In this document: positions 8,453-18,243 of the stretch, one piece after another
Numbering within the stretch: the first letter of the stretch is position 1
How the letters are laid out: each line of letters starts with the position of its first letter
Assembly: GCA_018700895.1 (NCBI GenBank)
Contig: JABIUV010000027.1
Location: 1 to 64,000 of the forward strand
DNA length: 64,000 nt
Source of the DNA: Bacteroidota bacterium
Lineage (GTDB): Bacteria > Bacteroidota > Bacteroidia > NS11-12g > UBA9320
Reading direction: 5' to 3'
Notes under the pieces: generated by a model
The model's database searches: none
Seen by the model: the letters and a program-made list of their open reading frames with translations, nothing else
What the model was told of the DNA's origin: nothing
Made by a program: the position numbers and the translations under genes

Positions 8453-11160
8453 AATAGACTTATTTGGTCACCTGAGGTGAAACTGTCACGGTTATCTGCT
8501 TTGTCTTTTGATGGTAATTTGGGAACTGCTTCATCTGGTATTTCCTTTAGTGAGTTGTCTGCCTCTGGAGCTGGCACATCATTGCCTGCTCCGTCGTCCT
8601 CACTTGGTGGTGTAGGTTGTGGGTCTTCATTAGGTGGAGGTGGCGGGAGTAATTTTGCTTTCACAAACTCCTTACCACATAGCTTGTTTCCGATGCTTTT
8701 CCATCCTTTGACGTCAATGAATTCCACCAAGTTTACTTCTTCCATTTTTTTTTCACCTGTTTTATTCTTGGTAGTGAGTTCTATGATAGGAGTTACTTGA
8801 GTAGTAGCAAGTATCATCTTACTACCTCGTCCTTCGGTTATGAATGAGAAACGCTTATCATTCGTAGAAGTTTCTATTTTAAAACGCTTTACGCAGTAAT
8901 TTTTATTGTTACCGTCAAAGTGCAACACACTTATACTCTTACCGAGGTCGTATTTCTCAATTATACTTATCTCCTTATTCGCATAGTGATTGGTCAGCTC
9001 GTGATTAGTAATCTCGTATTCACCGCCTTGGTATATCACGAGTATTTGATCGTCTGTTTGGAAACTGCCCAGATATTCTCCACGTTCGTGCAAATTGAGT
9101 CTACCTATACCTGGCTCGTACCATATATCTCTCCCGCCTATGGTGGATACGCCTTTTTCTTTGAGGTCAATCTTACGAACCGGGTGCTTGGACACTAAGT
9201 TTCCTTGACTGCCACGTCCTTTTATGGCAAGGTCTGCAAAGTTGTAGTCAAAGAGCTTAGTGCGTGCTTTTGCGGCAGAGTGTAAGTATACATTTACTAT
9301 CTCTGCTTCTCCATTTGGATTTGCTGTGAAATAATGCAGTTTACTACCCTCAGTTCCTTTGGTTACGTTGTATTCCTTGTCACGCGTAATACTCAGTACA
9401 TTGAAACGTTTGGCCATTGTTTTCTTACTTGCACCGTCGGTGTATATGGCGTTATAGGTGAGGCGATCATCATTCTTGCGGAATACTGCTATGTGAATAA
9501 TGTTCTTGCCAAAAAATGCCTTAGCAGAAACACGGCTTACAGAGTAAGTGCCATCTTTACGAAAAACAACAATATCGTCTATATCCGAACAATCACAGAT
9601 GTACTCTTCTTTTTTGATACCAGTGCCCACAAAGCCTTCAGCGAGGTTAGCATATAACTTCTCGTTGGCAACGGCAACTACCTTGGTATTTATTTCTTCA
9701 AAGTCCTTTATCTCTGTCTTACGCCCTTTTTCTTTACCGAATTTGTTTAACAAATCTTGGTAGTAGGCAATAGCATACTCTGTGAGGTGGTCTAGGTGAT
9801 TATTGACTTCAGCAAGAGAGTCTTCTATTCCTTTTAACAGTTCATCTGCCTTAAAGGTGTCAAACTTAGAAATACGCTTTATCTTAATTTCTGTCAAACG
9901 GATAATGTCCTCCTCAGTAACTTCTCTTTTGAGATGCTTGATGTGTGGTTTTAACCCTTTGTCTATAGCCGAAAGTACACCTTCCCACGTTTCTTCTTCC
10001 TCTATATCGCGGTATATACGTTCTTCTATGAATATTTTTTCGAGTGAACTAAAGTGCCATTTTTCTTCTAACTCACTGCGTTTGATTTCTAATTCACTTC
10101 TTAATAACTGAACGGTGTTTTCGGTGTTGACTTCTAATATTTCAGATACACCCATAAAACGCGGTTTATCATTTACGATAACACACGCATTAGGAGATAT
10201 AGAAGTTTCGCAATTGGTAAAGGCGTAAAGTGCATCGATGGTTTTGTCGGTAGAGATATTGTTGGGCAATTGAATCTCCACTTCTACATCTTTGGCAGTA
10301 TTATCTACTACCTTTTTTATCTTTATTTTACCCTTATCATTAGCTTTAAGGATACTGTCTATAAGCGAGCCGGTGGTGGTACCGTATGGCACATCGGTAA
10401 TAGCTAGGGTATTCTTATCTTTTTCTACGATGGTGGCACGCACTTTGATCCTCCCGCCTCGTCTACCGTCTTGGTAGTCAGATACATCTACTTGGCCTCC
10501 TGTTTGAAAATCTGGATAGATAATCGGTTTTTTACCTTCCAGAAGCTTAATGCTTCCCTTTACCAATTCCACAAAGTTGTGCGGCATTATCTTGGTGCTC
10601 AAACCTACGGCGATACCTTCTACCCCTTGAGCAAGTAGTAGGGGAAATTTTACAGGTAATGTGATAGGCTCATTTTTACGGCCATCATAGCTTTTTTGCC
10701 ATTCGGTGGTTTGCTTATTAAAGGCTACAGCATTGGCAAATTTGTTCAGACGAGCTTCTATATATCGCGGTGCAGCAGCACTGTCGCCAGTACGTACATC
10801 GCCCCAGTTTCCTTGGCAGTCTATGAGCAAGTCCTTTTGTCCCATGTTTATAATAGCACCGCCTATGGCAGCATCACCGTGTGGGTGATACTGCATAGTA
10901 CTACCAATTACGTTGGCTACCTTATTGTATCTGCCATCGTCCATTTCCTTCATGGCGTGCAGGAACCTCCGTTGTACAGGTTTTAGTCCATCATTAATAT
11001 GAGGCACTGCTCGCTCCAAAATCACATAACTGGCATAATCCAAAAACCAGTCTTCGTACATTCCTTTTACAGCACGTTGACCGTCTTCTAAGTCTACCTT
11101 TATGACCTTCTCCTCTGGGCTCTGTTCCAATTTATCGTCTAACTCTTCGTTCTCGTCCAT
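8449..11160 (-). CDS. parC: DNA topoisomerase IV subunit A
   Basis: 903 residues. The N-terminal breakage-reunion domain holds QYHPHGDAAIGG (residues 90-101) and the catalytic tyrosine Y133 in AAPRYIEARL. A long coiled-coil region spans about 330-470, and a beta-pinwheel-like C-terminal domain follows. The last 70 residues are acidic and proline-rich (PPPPPNEDPQP), probably disordered. With ParE it decatenates daughter chromosomes using ATP. The C-terminal domain lacks a clear GyrA-box, which favours ParC over GyrA. It lies 6 nt downstream of parE in one operon. Confidence 0.95.
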   Translation of the reverse strand: MDENEELDDKLEQSPEEKVIKVDLEDGQRAVKGMYEDWFLDYASYVILERAVPHINDGLKPVQRRFLHAMKEMDDGRYNKVANVIGSTMQYHPHGDAAIGGAIINMGQKDLLIDCQGNWGDVRTGDSAAAPRYIEARLNKFANAVAFNKQTTEWQKSYDGRKNEPITLPVKFPLLLAQGVEGIAVGLSTKIMPHNFVELVKGSIKLLEGKKPIIYPDFQTGGQVDVSDYQDGRRGGRIKVRATIVEKDKNTLAITDVPYGTTTGSLIDSILKANDKGKIKIKKVVDNTAKDVEVEIQLPNNISTDKTIDALYAFTNCETSISPNACVIVNDKPRFMGVSEILEVNTENTVQLLRSELEIKRSELEEKWHFSSLEKIFIEERIYRDIEEEETWEGVLSAIDKGLKPHIKHLKREVTEEDIIRLTEIKIKRISKFDTFKADELLKGIEDSLAEVNNHLDHLTEYAIAYYQDLLNKFGKEKGRKTEIKDFEEINTKVVAVANEKLYANLAEGFVGTGIKKEEYICDCSDIDDIVVFRKDGTYSVSRVSAKAFFGKNIIHIAVFRKNDDRLTYNAIYTDGASKKTMAKRFNVLSITRDKEYNVTKGTEGSKLHYFTANPNGEAEIVNVYLHSAAKARTKLFDYNFADLAIKGRGSQGNLVSKHPVRKIDLKEKGVSTIGGRDIWYEPGIGRLNLHERGEYLGSFQTDDQILVIYQGGEYEITNHELTNHYANKEISIIEKYDLGKSISVLHFDGNNKNYCVKRFKIETSTNDKRFSFITEGRGSKMILATTQVTPIIELTTKNKTGEKKMEEVNLVEFIDVKGWKSIGNKLCGKEFVKAKLLPPPPPNEDPQPTPPSEDDGAGNDVPAPEADNSLKEIPDEAVPKLPSKDKADNRDSFTSGDQISLL

Positions 11161-11166
11161 CTTCTA

Positions 11167-13059
11167 TTACACAGCTTCTATTTCTTCTTTTTGAGAGGCG
11201 GTTGCTAGGGCCGCTTCTTCTTCCACTTCATCTATTTCGAGTCTCAGGTTGTCAATGATAAATTCTTGACGTTGCATGGTGTTTTTGCCCATATAGTATT
11301 CCAATATTTTATTGATGCTAGAATCCTCTGTAAGGAGTACAGGCTCTAGTCTAATGTCTTCTCCTATAAATCCACCAAACTCATCAGGTGATATCTCTCC
11401 AAGTCCTTTGAATCGTGTAATCTCGGCAGTCTTACCTAGTTTCCGTATGGCATCAAAACGTTCTTGGTCGGTATAGCAATAAAGCGTCTCTTTTTTATTT
11501 CGTACTCTGAAAAGGGGTGTTTCCAAAATGTAAACGTGTCCTTTTCGCACCAAGTCTGGGAAAAACTGTAGGAAGAACGTAAGGATCAGCAATCGGATGT
11601 GCATTCCGTCTACATCGGCATCCGTAGCTATTACTATTTTGTTGTAGCGTAGGTCGTCTATGCTTTCCTCTATATTTAGAGCGTGTTGTAAAAGGTTAAA
11701 CTCTTCATTTTCATATACTATTTTCTTTTTCAACCCAAAGCTATTTAACGGTTTACCTCTCAAACTAAATACCGCCTGTGTCTGTACATCACGAGCCTTG
11801 GTTATACTTCCACTTGCCGAGTCTCCTTCGGTGATAAATAGCGTAGTTTCTAGACGATTTTCTTTTTTCTCGTCGGTAAAGTGTACTCTACAATCACGCA
11901 GTTTTTTGTTGTGAACGCTTGCTTTTTTGGCACGTTCGCGGGCAATCTTTCTAACTCCCGCCATGTCCTTACGTTCACGTTCACTTTGTTGTATTTTTCG
12001 ATGAAGGGCTTCGGCAGTTTCAGCATTTTTGTGCAGGAAATTATCCAGTTGTGATTTTACAAACTGATTAATCTCTGTTTTCAGCGAAGCTCCACCCGGA
12101 GCTATCTCCGTACTACCAAGTTTAGTCTTGGTTTGTGACTCAAATACCGGCTCTTGTATACGCACTGATATAGCGGATACGAGCGATGCTCTGATATCTG
12201 TAGGTTCATAGTTTTTGCCATAAAAGTCACGAATAGTTCGCACCAATGCCTCTTTTAAGGCTGCTACGTGTGTTCCGCCTTGTGTGGTATTTTGACCATT
12301 TACGAAGGAATAGTAATCCTCACCATAATGATTATCGTGGGTGATGGCCATTTCTATATCCCCATCCTTAAGATGAATGATCGGGTACTTTATTTCTTCT
12401 TCGTTGGTTTTTCTGTACAATAAGTCAAGTAGTCCGTTCTTACTAAAGTACTTGTTACCATTAAAATTGATAGTAAGACCTGCATTCAGATATACATAGT
12501 TCCACATTTGATTATCAATATATTCATTGATGTATTTATGGGTTTTAAAAATATCGGTATCGGCCGTGTATTCTACATAGGTTCCGTTTTTCTCATCGCT
12601 TTTTTCCCGCTTTTCGCTTACCAATACACCTCGCTCAAATACGGCCGTCATACTCTCAGCCTCCCTAAAGCTACGCACCATAAAGTAGGACGAAAGGGCA
12701 TTCACTGCCTTGGTACCCACACCATTCAGGCCAACTGACTTTTGGAAAACTTTGCTATCGTACTTAGCACCTGTATTGATTTTACTTACTACATCTACTA
12801 CTTTGCCTAGCGGTATTCCTCTTCCAAAGTCACGGACAGATACCATATTGTCGACCAGATTGATATCTATTCGTTTACCATTACCCATCATAAACTCGTC
12901 GATACAATTATCAACAACTTCCTTCATCAGAATGTAGATACCATCCTCTGCAGATGAGCCATTTCCGAGCTTACCGATATACATACCGGGGCGGAGTCGT
13001 ATGTGTTCTTTCCAGTCTAACGACCGGATACTATCTTCGTTGTATTGATTTTCAGCCAT
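11167..13059 (-). CDS. parE: DNA topoisomerase IV subunit B
   Basis: 630 residues. The GHKL ATPase domain shows [11 protein letters not shown] at about 22-32 and the ATP/Mg-binding [10 protein letters not shown] at 47-56 (E47, D50, N51). The transducer domain follows. The TOPRIM domain has [10 protein letters not shown] and the metal-binding [12 protein letters not shown]. It drives the ATP-dependent strand passage of topoisomerase IV. The short length without a GyrB-type insertion fits ParE. It is the first gene of the operon parE-parC-membrane protein-DUF4442. A TACATTTG box at 13097-13104 is the likely promoter. Confidence 0.95.
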   Translation of the reverse strand: MAENQYNEDSIRSLDWKEHIRLRPGMYIGKLGNGSSAEDGIYILMKEVVDNCIDEFMMGNGKRIDINLVDNMVSVRDFGRGIPLGKVVDVVSKINTGAKYDSKVFQKSVGLNGVGTKAVNALSSYFMVRSFREAESMTAVFERGVLVSEKREKSDEKNGTYVEYTADTDIFKTHKYINEYIDNQMWNYVYLNAGLTINFNGNKYFSKNGLLDLLYRKTNEEEIKYPIIHLKDGDIEMAITHDNHYGEDYYSFVNGQNTTQGGTHVAALKEALVRTIRDFYGKNYEPTDIRASLVSAISVRIQEPVFESQTKTKLGSTEIAPGGASLKTEINQFVKSQLDNFLHKNAETAEALHRKIQQSERERKDMAGVRKIARERAKKASVHNKKLRDCRVHFTDEKKENRLETTLFITEGDSASGSITKARDVQTQAVFSLRGKPLNSFGLKKKIVYENEEFNLLQHALNIEESIDDLRYNKIVIATDADVDGMHIRLLILTFFLQFFPDLVRKGHVYILETPLFRVRNKKETLYCYTDQERFDAIRKLGKTAEITRFKGLGEISPDEFGGFIGEDIRLEPVLLTEDSSINKILEYYMGKNTMQRQEFIIDNLRLEIDEVEEEAALATASQKEEIEAV

Positions 13060-13096
13060 TTAACTTTGGTAATATTATGGTCTATGGTGTAATGCT

Positions 13097-13104
13097 CAAA
13101 TGTA
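13097..13104 (-). promoter_or_regulatory. -7 promoter box for the parE-parC operon
   Basis: TACATTTG on the minus strand is a full TAnnTTTG match giving a leader of about 30 nt. The rest of 13105-13355 shows no recognisable gene on either strand. Confidence 0.5.
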
Positions 13105-13355
13105 GCATAGATAGTGCTTCAGCCGTAGTTTTGCTTAGGGAATTTATAAACAGGAGTGTGGATAGCGTAGGATGAAAATTAGATAGACGTAGGCATTATA
13201 TAAATCGTGAATCAAAACAAAATTGTTCCTTATTCGGTTTAGGCCTTATTATCTAGATAGAAGCTAGCCTTGTACGATTAACTTTAGTCTGTAAGTTGGG
13301 TTGCACGACAATTATTGTTATTTATCGTTATCTCTCAAATTGTGATTGTTTCATT

Positions 13356-13634
13356 AAATCCACATTACGATACTCAAAGTAGGAGAGGTGAGGTGGTATT
13401 TTTATACGCCTGTTTCTAATAGCGGTAGATTGAAGACTATTCTGTATGAACTTGCAGAAGAACAAGATTACTACTGGCAAGTGGAGTTGGTGTATAATCT
13501 TGATAAGGTATTGTCAAGTTCAGAAAATGTTGTCATATCTAGTGATGCGTTCATTCTCAATGAGTAAGCAGTGGTTAAACATAGTAGAATACATTAGAAA
13601 TGATAGCTGGTCAGTTTTTGAACTAGAGGAATGA
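13356..13634 (+). pseudogene. DUF434-family protein, C-terminal remnant
   Basis: Translation from about 13388 gives WYFYTPVSNSGRLK, ELVYNLDKVL and VVISSDAFIL, which is the conserved C-terminal half of DUF434 proteins (P-V-S-N-S-G-R and S-S-D signature). The frame hits a stop at 13565. Homology resumes in another frame as SKQWLNIVEYI and ends at a TGA at 13632-13634. So there is at least one frameshift. The N-terminal half is not recognisable in 13105-13355. The final TGA overlaps the ATG of the next broken gene (ATGA), showing that the two were once a translationally coupled pair. Confidence 0.72.
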
Positions 13635-14131
13635 ACCTAGCCATAGACATATACTAACACGAGAAAGAAACTACTTGTGTTGGATTGCTTTTTGCCCCGA
13701 TAGCTATCGGGGGGGGTAAGAAATAGTGAAGGTAATCAAAGCATACCTAAATGAGGTAGAAGAGTATGTGCCAGGAGAATTCTACAAGCTTGAGCTACCG
13801 TGTTTTATGGTGGTTATTTACCAAGTAAAGCAGTACAAAGTAGATTTCATAATATTAGATAGTCGTGTACAACTCGGAGAAGGAGAAAAAGGCTTAGGAG
13901 AATATGTGTATAAGGCTCTTGATGAAATGTATCTTATCATTGGCGTAGCCAAAAGAAGTTTTCACAGCAACGCGGAATATGTCCGAGAGGTGAGGAGAGA
14001 GTGAAAATCCGCTATATGTATCTGCCATAGGATGTGATTTGGATGAAGCTGCGGAATGCATTCGAAATATGCACGATGATTATCGTATTCCTACCATTTT
14101 AAAGGAGGTAGATAGGTTGGGCAGAGTTTAA
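13631..14131 (+). pseudogene. nfi: endonuclease V (deoxyinosine 3' endonuclease), decayed
   Basis: Three pieces in changing frames reconstruct endonuclease V. The first, from the ATG at 13631, reads MNLAIDIY, then a stop at 13655-13657, then CVGLLF. The second, from 13726, reads YLNEVEEYVPGEFYKLELP and IIGVAKRSFHSN. The third, from 14006, reads PLYVSAIGCDLDEAA and MHDDYRIPTILKEVDRLG and ends at a TAA at 14129-14131. The family nicks DNA next to deaminated adenine. The first break sits at a palindrome and an eight-G run, the second near 14000. Not translatable as one protein. Confidence 0.85.
13695..13712. repeat. 18-bp perfect palindrome CCCCGATAGCTATCGGGG
   Basis: Fully self-complementary and followed by four further G. 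It lies inside the endonuclease V pseudogene, exactly where the reading frame breaks. It may be a dispersed palindromic element or part of an indel. Confidence 0.7.
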
Positions 14132-14278
14132 GCTCAAACTTAAAAACCAAGTTCAAATTCAAATGTTTTAACCCACGGAAAAAGACTTATTTCTCTTACT
14201 TACTCAATGGTTTAAATTTTTAGAAATTAAAAAGCCGAATATTTTGTCTACACGCTGACTCTACTTAGTATGACAAAA

Positions 14279-14314
14279 TAAAAAAAACTCCCTTCGTCAG
14301 TGGCGAAAGGAGTT
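14279..14314 (-). terminator. intrinsic terminator of the sigma factor gene
   Basis: On the minus strand an AACTCC-TTTCG / CGAAG-GGAGTT stem (one mismatch) is followed by eight T. It lies 25 nt past the sigma factor stop. The rest of 14132-14338 is AT-rich and holds no gene I can support. Confidence 0.82.
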
Positions 14315-14338
14315 CCTCTGGTATTATTTATGGGTGTT

Positions 14339-14920
14339 TTACAAGGTACGTAGGGAAGTGTGCTCCATCATTTTACGCATATTGTTAAGTGCATAACGCA
14401 TACGACCGAGAGCCGTGTTTATACTTACGCCAGTCATATCGGCTATCTCCTTAAAACTAAGATCACCATAATGACGGAGGATTAGCACCTGACGTTGCTC
14501 TTCGGGCAATTGGTCTATCACTTTACGTACGATATTCTCTTTTTCGGTACGAATAAGTTGCTCTTCGCGGTTATCTACGGCAATTTTTATTTTACGAAAT
14601 ACATCTTCACCATCACTATTGGTAACGGTAGGCATACGCTTCATTTTTCGGAAATAATCAATAGCCATATTGCGAGCTATGCGTATAGCCCACGGCAAAA
14701 ACTTACCTTCCTCATTGTATTTACCTCTTTTGAGATTTCGAATGATTTTGATGAATGTTTCTTGAAACAAGTCTTCCGCTATATAGCTATCCTTTACAAT
14801 AAGAATAATAGTAGTGAAAAGTCTGTCTTTGTGACGATTGATTAACATTTCAAGACACGCCTCGTTGCCTTGTACATACTGCTTTACCAGTGCTTGATCT
14901 GAAATTTTTAATGAATGCAT
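14339..14920 (-). CDS. ECF-type RNA polymerase sigma factor
   Basis: 193 residues with the two-domain ECF layout. Sigma region 2 lies at about 25-95, with the core-binding and -10 recognition stretch DLFQETFIKIIRNL and ARNMAIDYFRKMKR. Sigma region 4 lies at about 130-185, with LPEEQRQVLILRHYGDLSFKEI and the HTH GVSINTALGRMRYAL. No anti-sigma factor gene is adjacent, so control is not evident. This form is a widely conserved RpoE-like sigma in Bacteroidota. It is followed by a clear terminator and is transcribed divergently from uvrA. Confidence 0.92.
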   Translation of the reverse strand: MHSLKISDQALVKQYVQGNEACLEMLINRHKDRLFTTIILIVKDSYIAEDLFQETFIKIIRNLKRGKYNEEGKFLPWAIRIARNMAIDYFRKMKRMPTVTNSDGEDVFRKIKIAVDNREEQLIRTEKENIVRKVIDQLPEEQRQVLILRHYGDLSFKEIADMTGVSINTALGRMRYALNNMRKMMEHTSLRTL

Positions 14921-15106
14921 AATACCTATGATTTATTAGTTGAAAAAAAATGAAATTTAACTAGTATAGGTATTTCTTATAAGCGATTCTTTTAATTAAT
15001 GTTACAACTAAGATAGAATAAAAAATCCAATCTCCCAAAATATTGTTTCCAATATGGACTATTTAAGTCAAATTTGCCTCCTTTTGGTATCCGCACAGAC
15101 ATATAC

Positions 15107-17902
15107 ATGACAAAACAGAAATACATCGACATACAAAACGCTCATTTACACAACCTAAAAAATGTAGATGTACAAATACCCCGAAATCAATTGACGGTGG
15201 TGACTGGTTTGTCGGGGAGTGGGAAGTCAAGTCTAGTGTTTAACACCCTATATGCCGAAGGTCAGAGGCGTTATGTAGAAAGCCTGAGCAGCTATGCTCG
15301 TCAGTTTCTTGGTAGGCTCGAAAAACCGATGGTTGACAATATACGTGGACTCACACCGTGCATCGCCATAGAACAAAAGGTGAACACCCGAAATCCTCGC
15401 AGTACAGTGGCGACTAGCACGGAGTTGTATGATTACCTCAAATTGCTCTGGGCTCGTGTAGGCAAAACAATGTCACCTATTAGCGGCCAGGAAGTGAAAA
15501 AACATAGTACGAGTGATGTAATCGAGTTTGTACTTGGTCTAGGTGAAGGAACACCAGTATATATATGTTATAAACCTATTGCAGATGGAGATCGAGATGT
15601 GCTAGAAGTAGCGATGCAAAAGGGCTACAATAGAATATGGAGCGATGGTGAAACACATCGGATGGAGGATGCACTGGGAGATAAGAAACCTAAGGATTTT
15701 CATGTATTGGTAGATAGACTCAAAGCTACCCAAGCCGACCAAGATTACAAAAGTAGACTGTCAGACTCCATAGAAACGGCATTTTGGGAGGGTGACGGAG
15801 AAACGACTATTATTACTGACACAGAGCAAAAGACCTTTAACAATAAATTTGAGCTGGACGGAATGAGCTTTGAGGAGCCTTCGGTCAACTTACTTAGTTT
15901 TAATAATCCCTATGGTGCATGTGGAGAGTGCGAAGGATTTGGGAGTATTATCGGTATAGACCCCGAGTTGGTCATCCCAAATCGTTCGTTATCCATATAT
16001 GAAAATGCCGTGGCTTGTTGGAAAGGAGAAACTATCAGCCAATGGAAACACCATTTTATTCAGCAAAGTGCTAAATACAACTTCCCCATACACCGAGCCA
16101 TAAGCGAACTTACTGCTAAGGAGCTTAAGTTACTGTGGAATGGAAAGAAAGATGTGGCGGGATTAGATGACTTTTTTCAGTACTTACAAGAGAATTCTTA
16201 TAAAATACAGTACCGCGTGATGCTTAGTAAGTATCGTGGTAAAACTACATGCCCAAGTTGCTTGGGAACCCGTATTCGCAAGGATGGTAGCTATGTGAAA
16301 ATTACCAATCAAGGAACCAATCCTGATTTTATGAAAGATACTAAGCTATCTTCACTCAGTGAAATATTATTGCTCAATTTAGAGCAAGCTACTGAGTTTT
16401 TTCAAAAACTAAAACTGGAAAATCAAGCGAAGGAAATTGCCAAACCTATATTGGTAGAAATCAATAATAGACTGGACTACTTAATGCGTGTAGGATTGAG
16501 CTACCTTGGCTTGAATAGATTGAGTAATTCACTCAGTGGAGGGGAGAGTCAGCGTATTAATTTGGCAACTTCCTTAGGCAGTAGCTTGGTGGGCAGTAGT
16601 TATATTCTTGATGAGCCAAGTATTGGTTTGCATAGTAAAGATACCGAACGTCTTATTTCAGTATTGCACGACCTTAAGGAAAAAGGCAATACTGTAGTAG
16701 TAGTGGAACACGATGAGGATATGATGCGTACGGCAGATTATCTTGTAGATATGGGACCAGAGGCGGGGCACTTAGGTGGTGAGATTGTTTTTGCTGGACA
16801 CTACATCGATCTCAAAGGCAAAGACACACTTACGGCCAAGTATTTGGATGACGTGGAACGCATAGAAATACCGAGCATACGCCGAAAATGGAATAATAAA
16901 ATTACACTCGTAAAGGCTGCTCAGCACAACTTGAAAGGAGTTACCGTAGACTTTCCACTCAATACACTTACGGTAGTAACAGGAGTGAGCGGGAGTGGTA
17001 AAACATCCTTGGTGAAGGGAATATTATACCCCGCAGTACTTCGCGAAACACAGCAGTATAGCACCCAACGTATAGGTGAGGTGAAGGAAATAATGGGTGA
17101 TTTCAACTCCTTTACTGCAGTGGAACTGGTAGATCAGAATCCGATAGGGAAATCGAGTAGGAGTAACCCGGTAACTTATGTAAAGGCTTATGATGCCATA
17201 CGCGAGTTGTTTAGTACCATGCCTATTGCCAAACAACGTGGTTACAAGACCAAGCACTTCTCTTTTAACGTAGACGGCGGTAGATGTGATAATTGCCAAG
17301 GTGAAGGTGAAGAGGTGGTAGAGATGCAGTTTATGGCCGATTTGCACCTGACCTGCGACGAGTGTGGTGGTAAACGTTTTAAGGAAGAGGTACTTGAGGT
17401 TGAGTTTAAGAAAAAGAACATATACGATGTACTGAACCTTACGGTAGAAGAGGCGGTTGACTTTTTTGCAGGGCAAAAGACAATAGTAAATAAACTCCTG
17501 CCACTCAAGGAAGTAGGGCTTGGATATGTGAAACTAGGACAAAGTAGCAATAGCTTAAGTGGAGGAGAAGCTCAACGTATAAAACTAGCAACCTTCTTAG
17601 CCAAATCACAGAACAAGGACAAGGTGCTCTTCATCTTTGATGAGCCTACTACGGGACTTCATTTTCACGATATTAAGAAGCTGCTTAAGTCGTTCAACGC
17701 CTTGGTAGACAAAGGGCATAGTATTGTAGTCATAGAGCACAACTTAGATGTGGTAAAATGTGCTGATTGGGTAATAGACCTGGGTCCAGAAGGAGGCGAC
17801 AGAGGCGGAGAGCTCGTGTTTACGGGTACTCCCGAGGATATGGTAAAACCTACAGCACTCAAAAAATCGGTGACCGCACAGTTTTTGAAGGAGAAGATGT
17901 AA
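15107..17902 (+). CDS. uvrA: excinuclease ABC subunit A
   Basis: 931 residues. The protein has two ABC ATPase halves: Walker A GLSGSGKSS near residue 35 and GVSGSGKTS near 630, each with a LSGGE signature (NSLSGGESQR and NSLSGGEAQR) and a Walker B DEPS/DEPT. Two CxxC-type zinc modules are visible, including CDNCQGEGE with CDECGG. UvrA finds bulky DNA lesions and loads UvrB in nucleotide excision repair. I chose the ATG at 15107, because the upstream in-frame TTG at 15074 overlaps a promoter-like CAAATTTG. It stands alone, divergent from the sigma factor gene. Confidence 0.97.
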   Translation: MTKQKYIDIQNAHLHNLKNVDVQIPRNQLTVVTGLSGSGKSSLVFNTLYAEGQRRYVESLSSYARQFLGRLEKPMVDNIRGLTPCIAIEQKVNTRNPRSTVATSTELYDYLKLLWARVGKTMSPISGQEVKKHSTSDVIEFVLGLGEGTPVYICYKPIADGDRDVLEVAMQKGYNRIWSDGETHRMEDALGDKKPKDFHVLVDRLKATQADQDYKSRLSDSIETAFWEGDGETTIITDTEQKTFNNKFELDGMSFEEPSVNLLSFNNPYGACGECEGFGSIIGIDPELVIPNRSLSIYENAVACWKGETISQWKHHFIQQSAKYNFPIHRAISELTAKELKLLWNGKKDVAGLDDFFQYLQENSYKIQYRVMLSKYRGKTTCPSCLGTRIRKDGSYVKITNQGTNPDFMKDTKLSSLSEILLLNLEQATEFFQKLKLENQAKEIAKPILVEINNRLDYLMRVGLSYLGLNRLSNSLSGGESQRINLATSLGSSLVGSSYILDEPSIGLHSKDTERLISVLHDLKEKGNTVVVVEHDEDMMRTADYLVDMGPEAGHLGGEIVFAGHYIDLKGKDTLTAKYLDDVERIEIPSIRRKWNNKITLVKAAQHNLKGVTVDFPLNTLTVVTGVSGSGKTSLVKGILYPAVLRETQQYSTQRIGEVKEIMGDFNSFTAVELVDQNPIGKSSRSNPVTYVKAYDAIRELFSTMPIAKQRGYKTKHFSFNVDGGRCDNCQGEGEEVVEMQFMADLHLTCDECGGKRFKEEVLEVEFKKKNIYDVLNLTVEEAVDFFAGQKTIVNKLLPLKEVGLGYVKLGQSSNSLSGGEAQRIKLATFLAKSQNKDKVLFIFDEPTTGLHFHDIKKLLKSFNALVDKGHSIVVIEHNLDVVKCADWVIDLGPEGGDRGGELVFTGTPEDMVKPTALKKSVTAQFLKEKM

Positions 17903-17951
17903 TTTTAATATTAGATTCTACTCCTATAACATCGTATAACTTTTTATCTAT

Positions 17952-17985
17952 ATACTCTCAATAGTTTGAGACGTATTTATCTTTT
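17952..17985 (+). terminator. possible terminator of uvrA
   Basis: An ATAC-TCTCAA / TTTGAGA-C-GTAT stem with a 3-nt loop and one bulge is followed by TTATCTTTT. It is weak but about 50 nt after the stop. Confidence 0.35.
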
Positions 17986-18023
17986 ATGCTATGCGGGGTA
18001 ACCCAAAAACAAATAATACTTAT

Positions 18024-18143
18024 CACCAGAAAACAAAACGACACTATTAAATAGCTCGAGCTAAAAGAAATTATTGCAATAACTAAATATTATACCGGGA
18101 ATTATTGCAGAGTTTCTTATGTGCTTTTTTACTTTTTCTGGTG
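18024..18143. repeat. 120-bp segment bounded by 10-bp inverted repeats
   Basis: CACCAGAAAA (18024-18033) and TTTTCTGGTG (18134-18143) are perfect inverted copies. Inside are a 12-bp palindrome TTATTGCAATAA (18071-18082) and a second ATTATTGCA copy at 18101-18109. No target duplication is evident. It may be a small non-coding mobile element or an RNA structure. Otherwise 17903-18243 has no gene. Confidence 0.35.
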
Positions 18144-18243
18144 TTGTAGATGAATAAAGAAAAAACTTTAGGTAGTCCTTTTTCGTATGTATTGTCCTAA
18201 ACTCTATCATTCTCAAATTCAATCATTCAAAATTTAAGAAACT

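Noticed and set aside
8399-12937. Many plus-strand open frames of 60-130 codons across parC and parE
   Set aside because: They are antisense shadows of strongly conserved topoisomerase genes, with low-complexity or unlikely protein sequence.
13446-13634. Independent 62-residue protein
   Set aside because: Only its last third is meaningful; that part is the shifted C-terminus of the DUF434 remnant.
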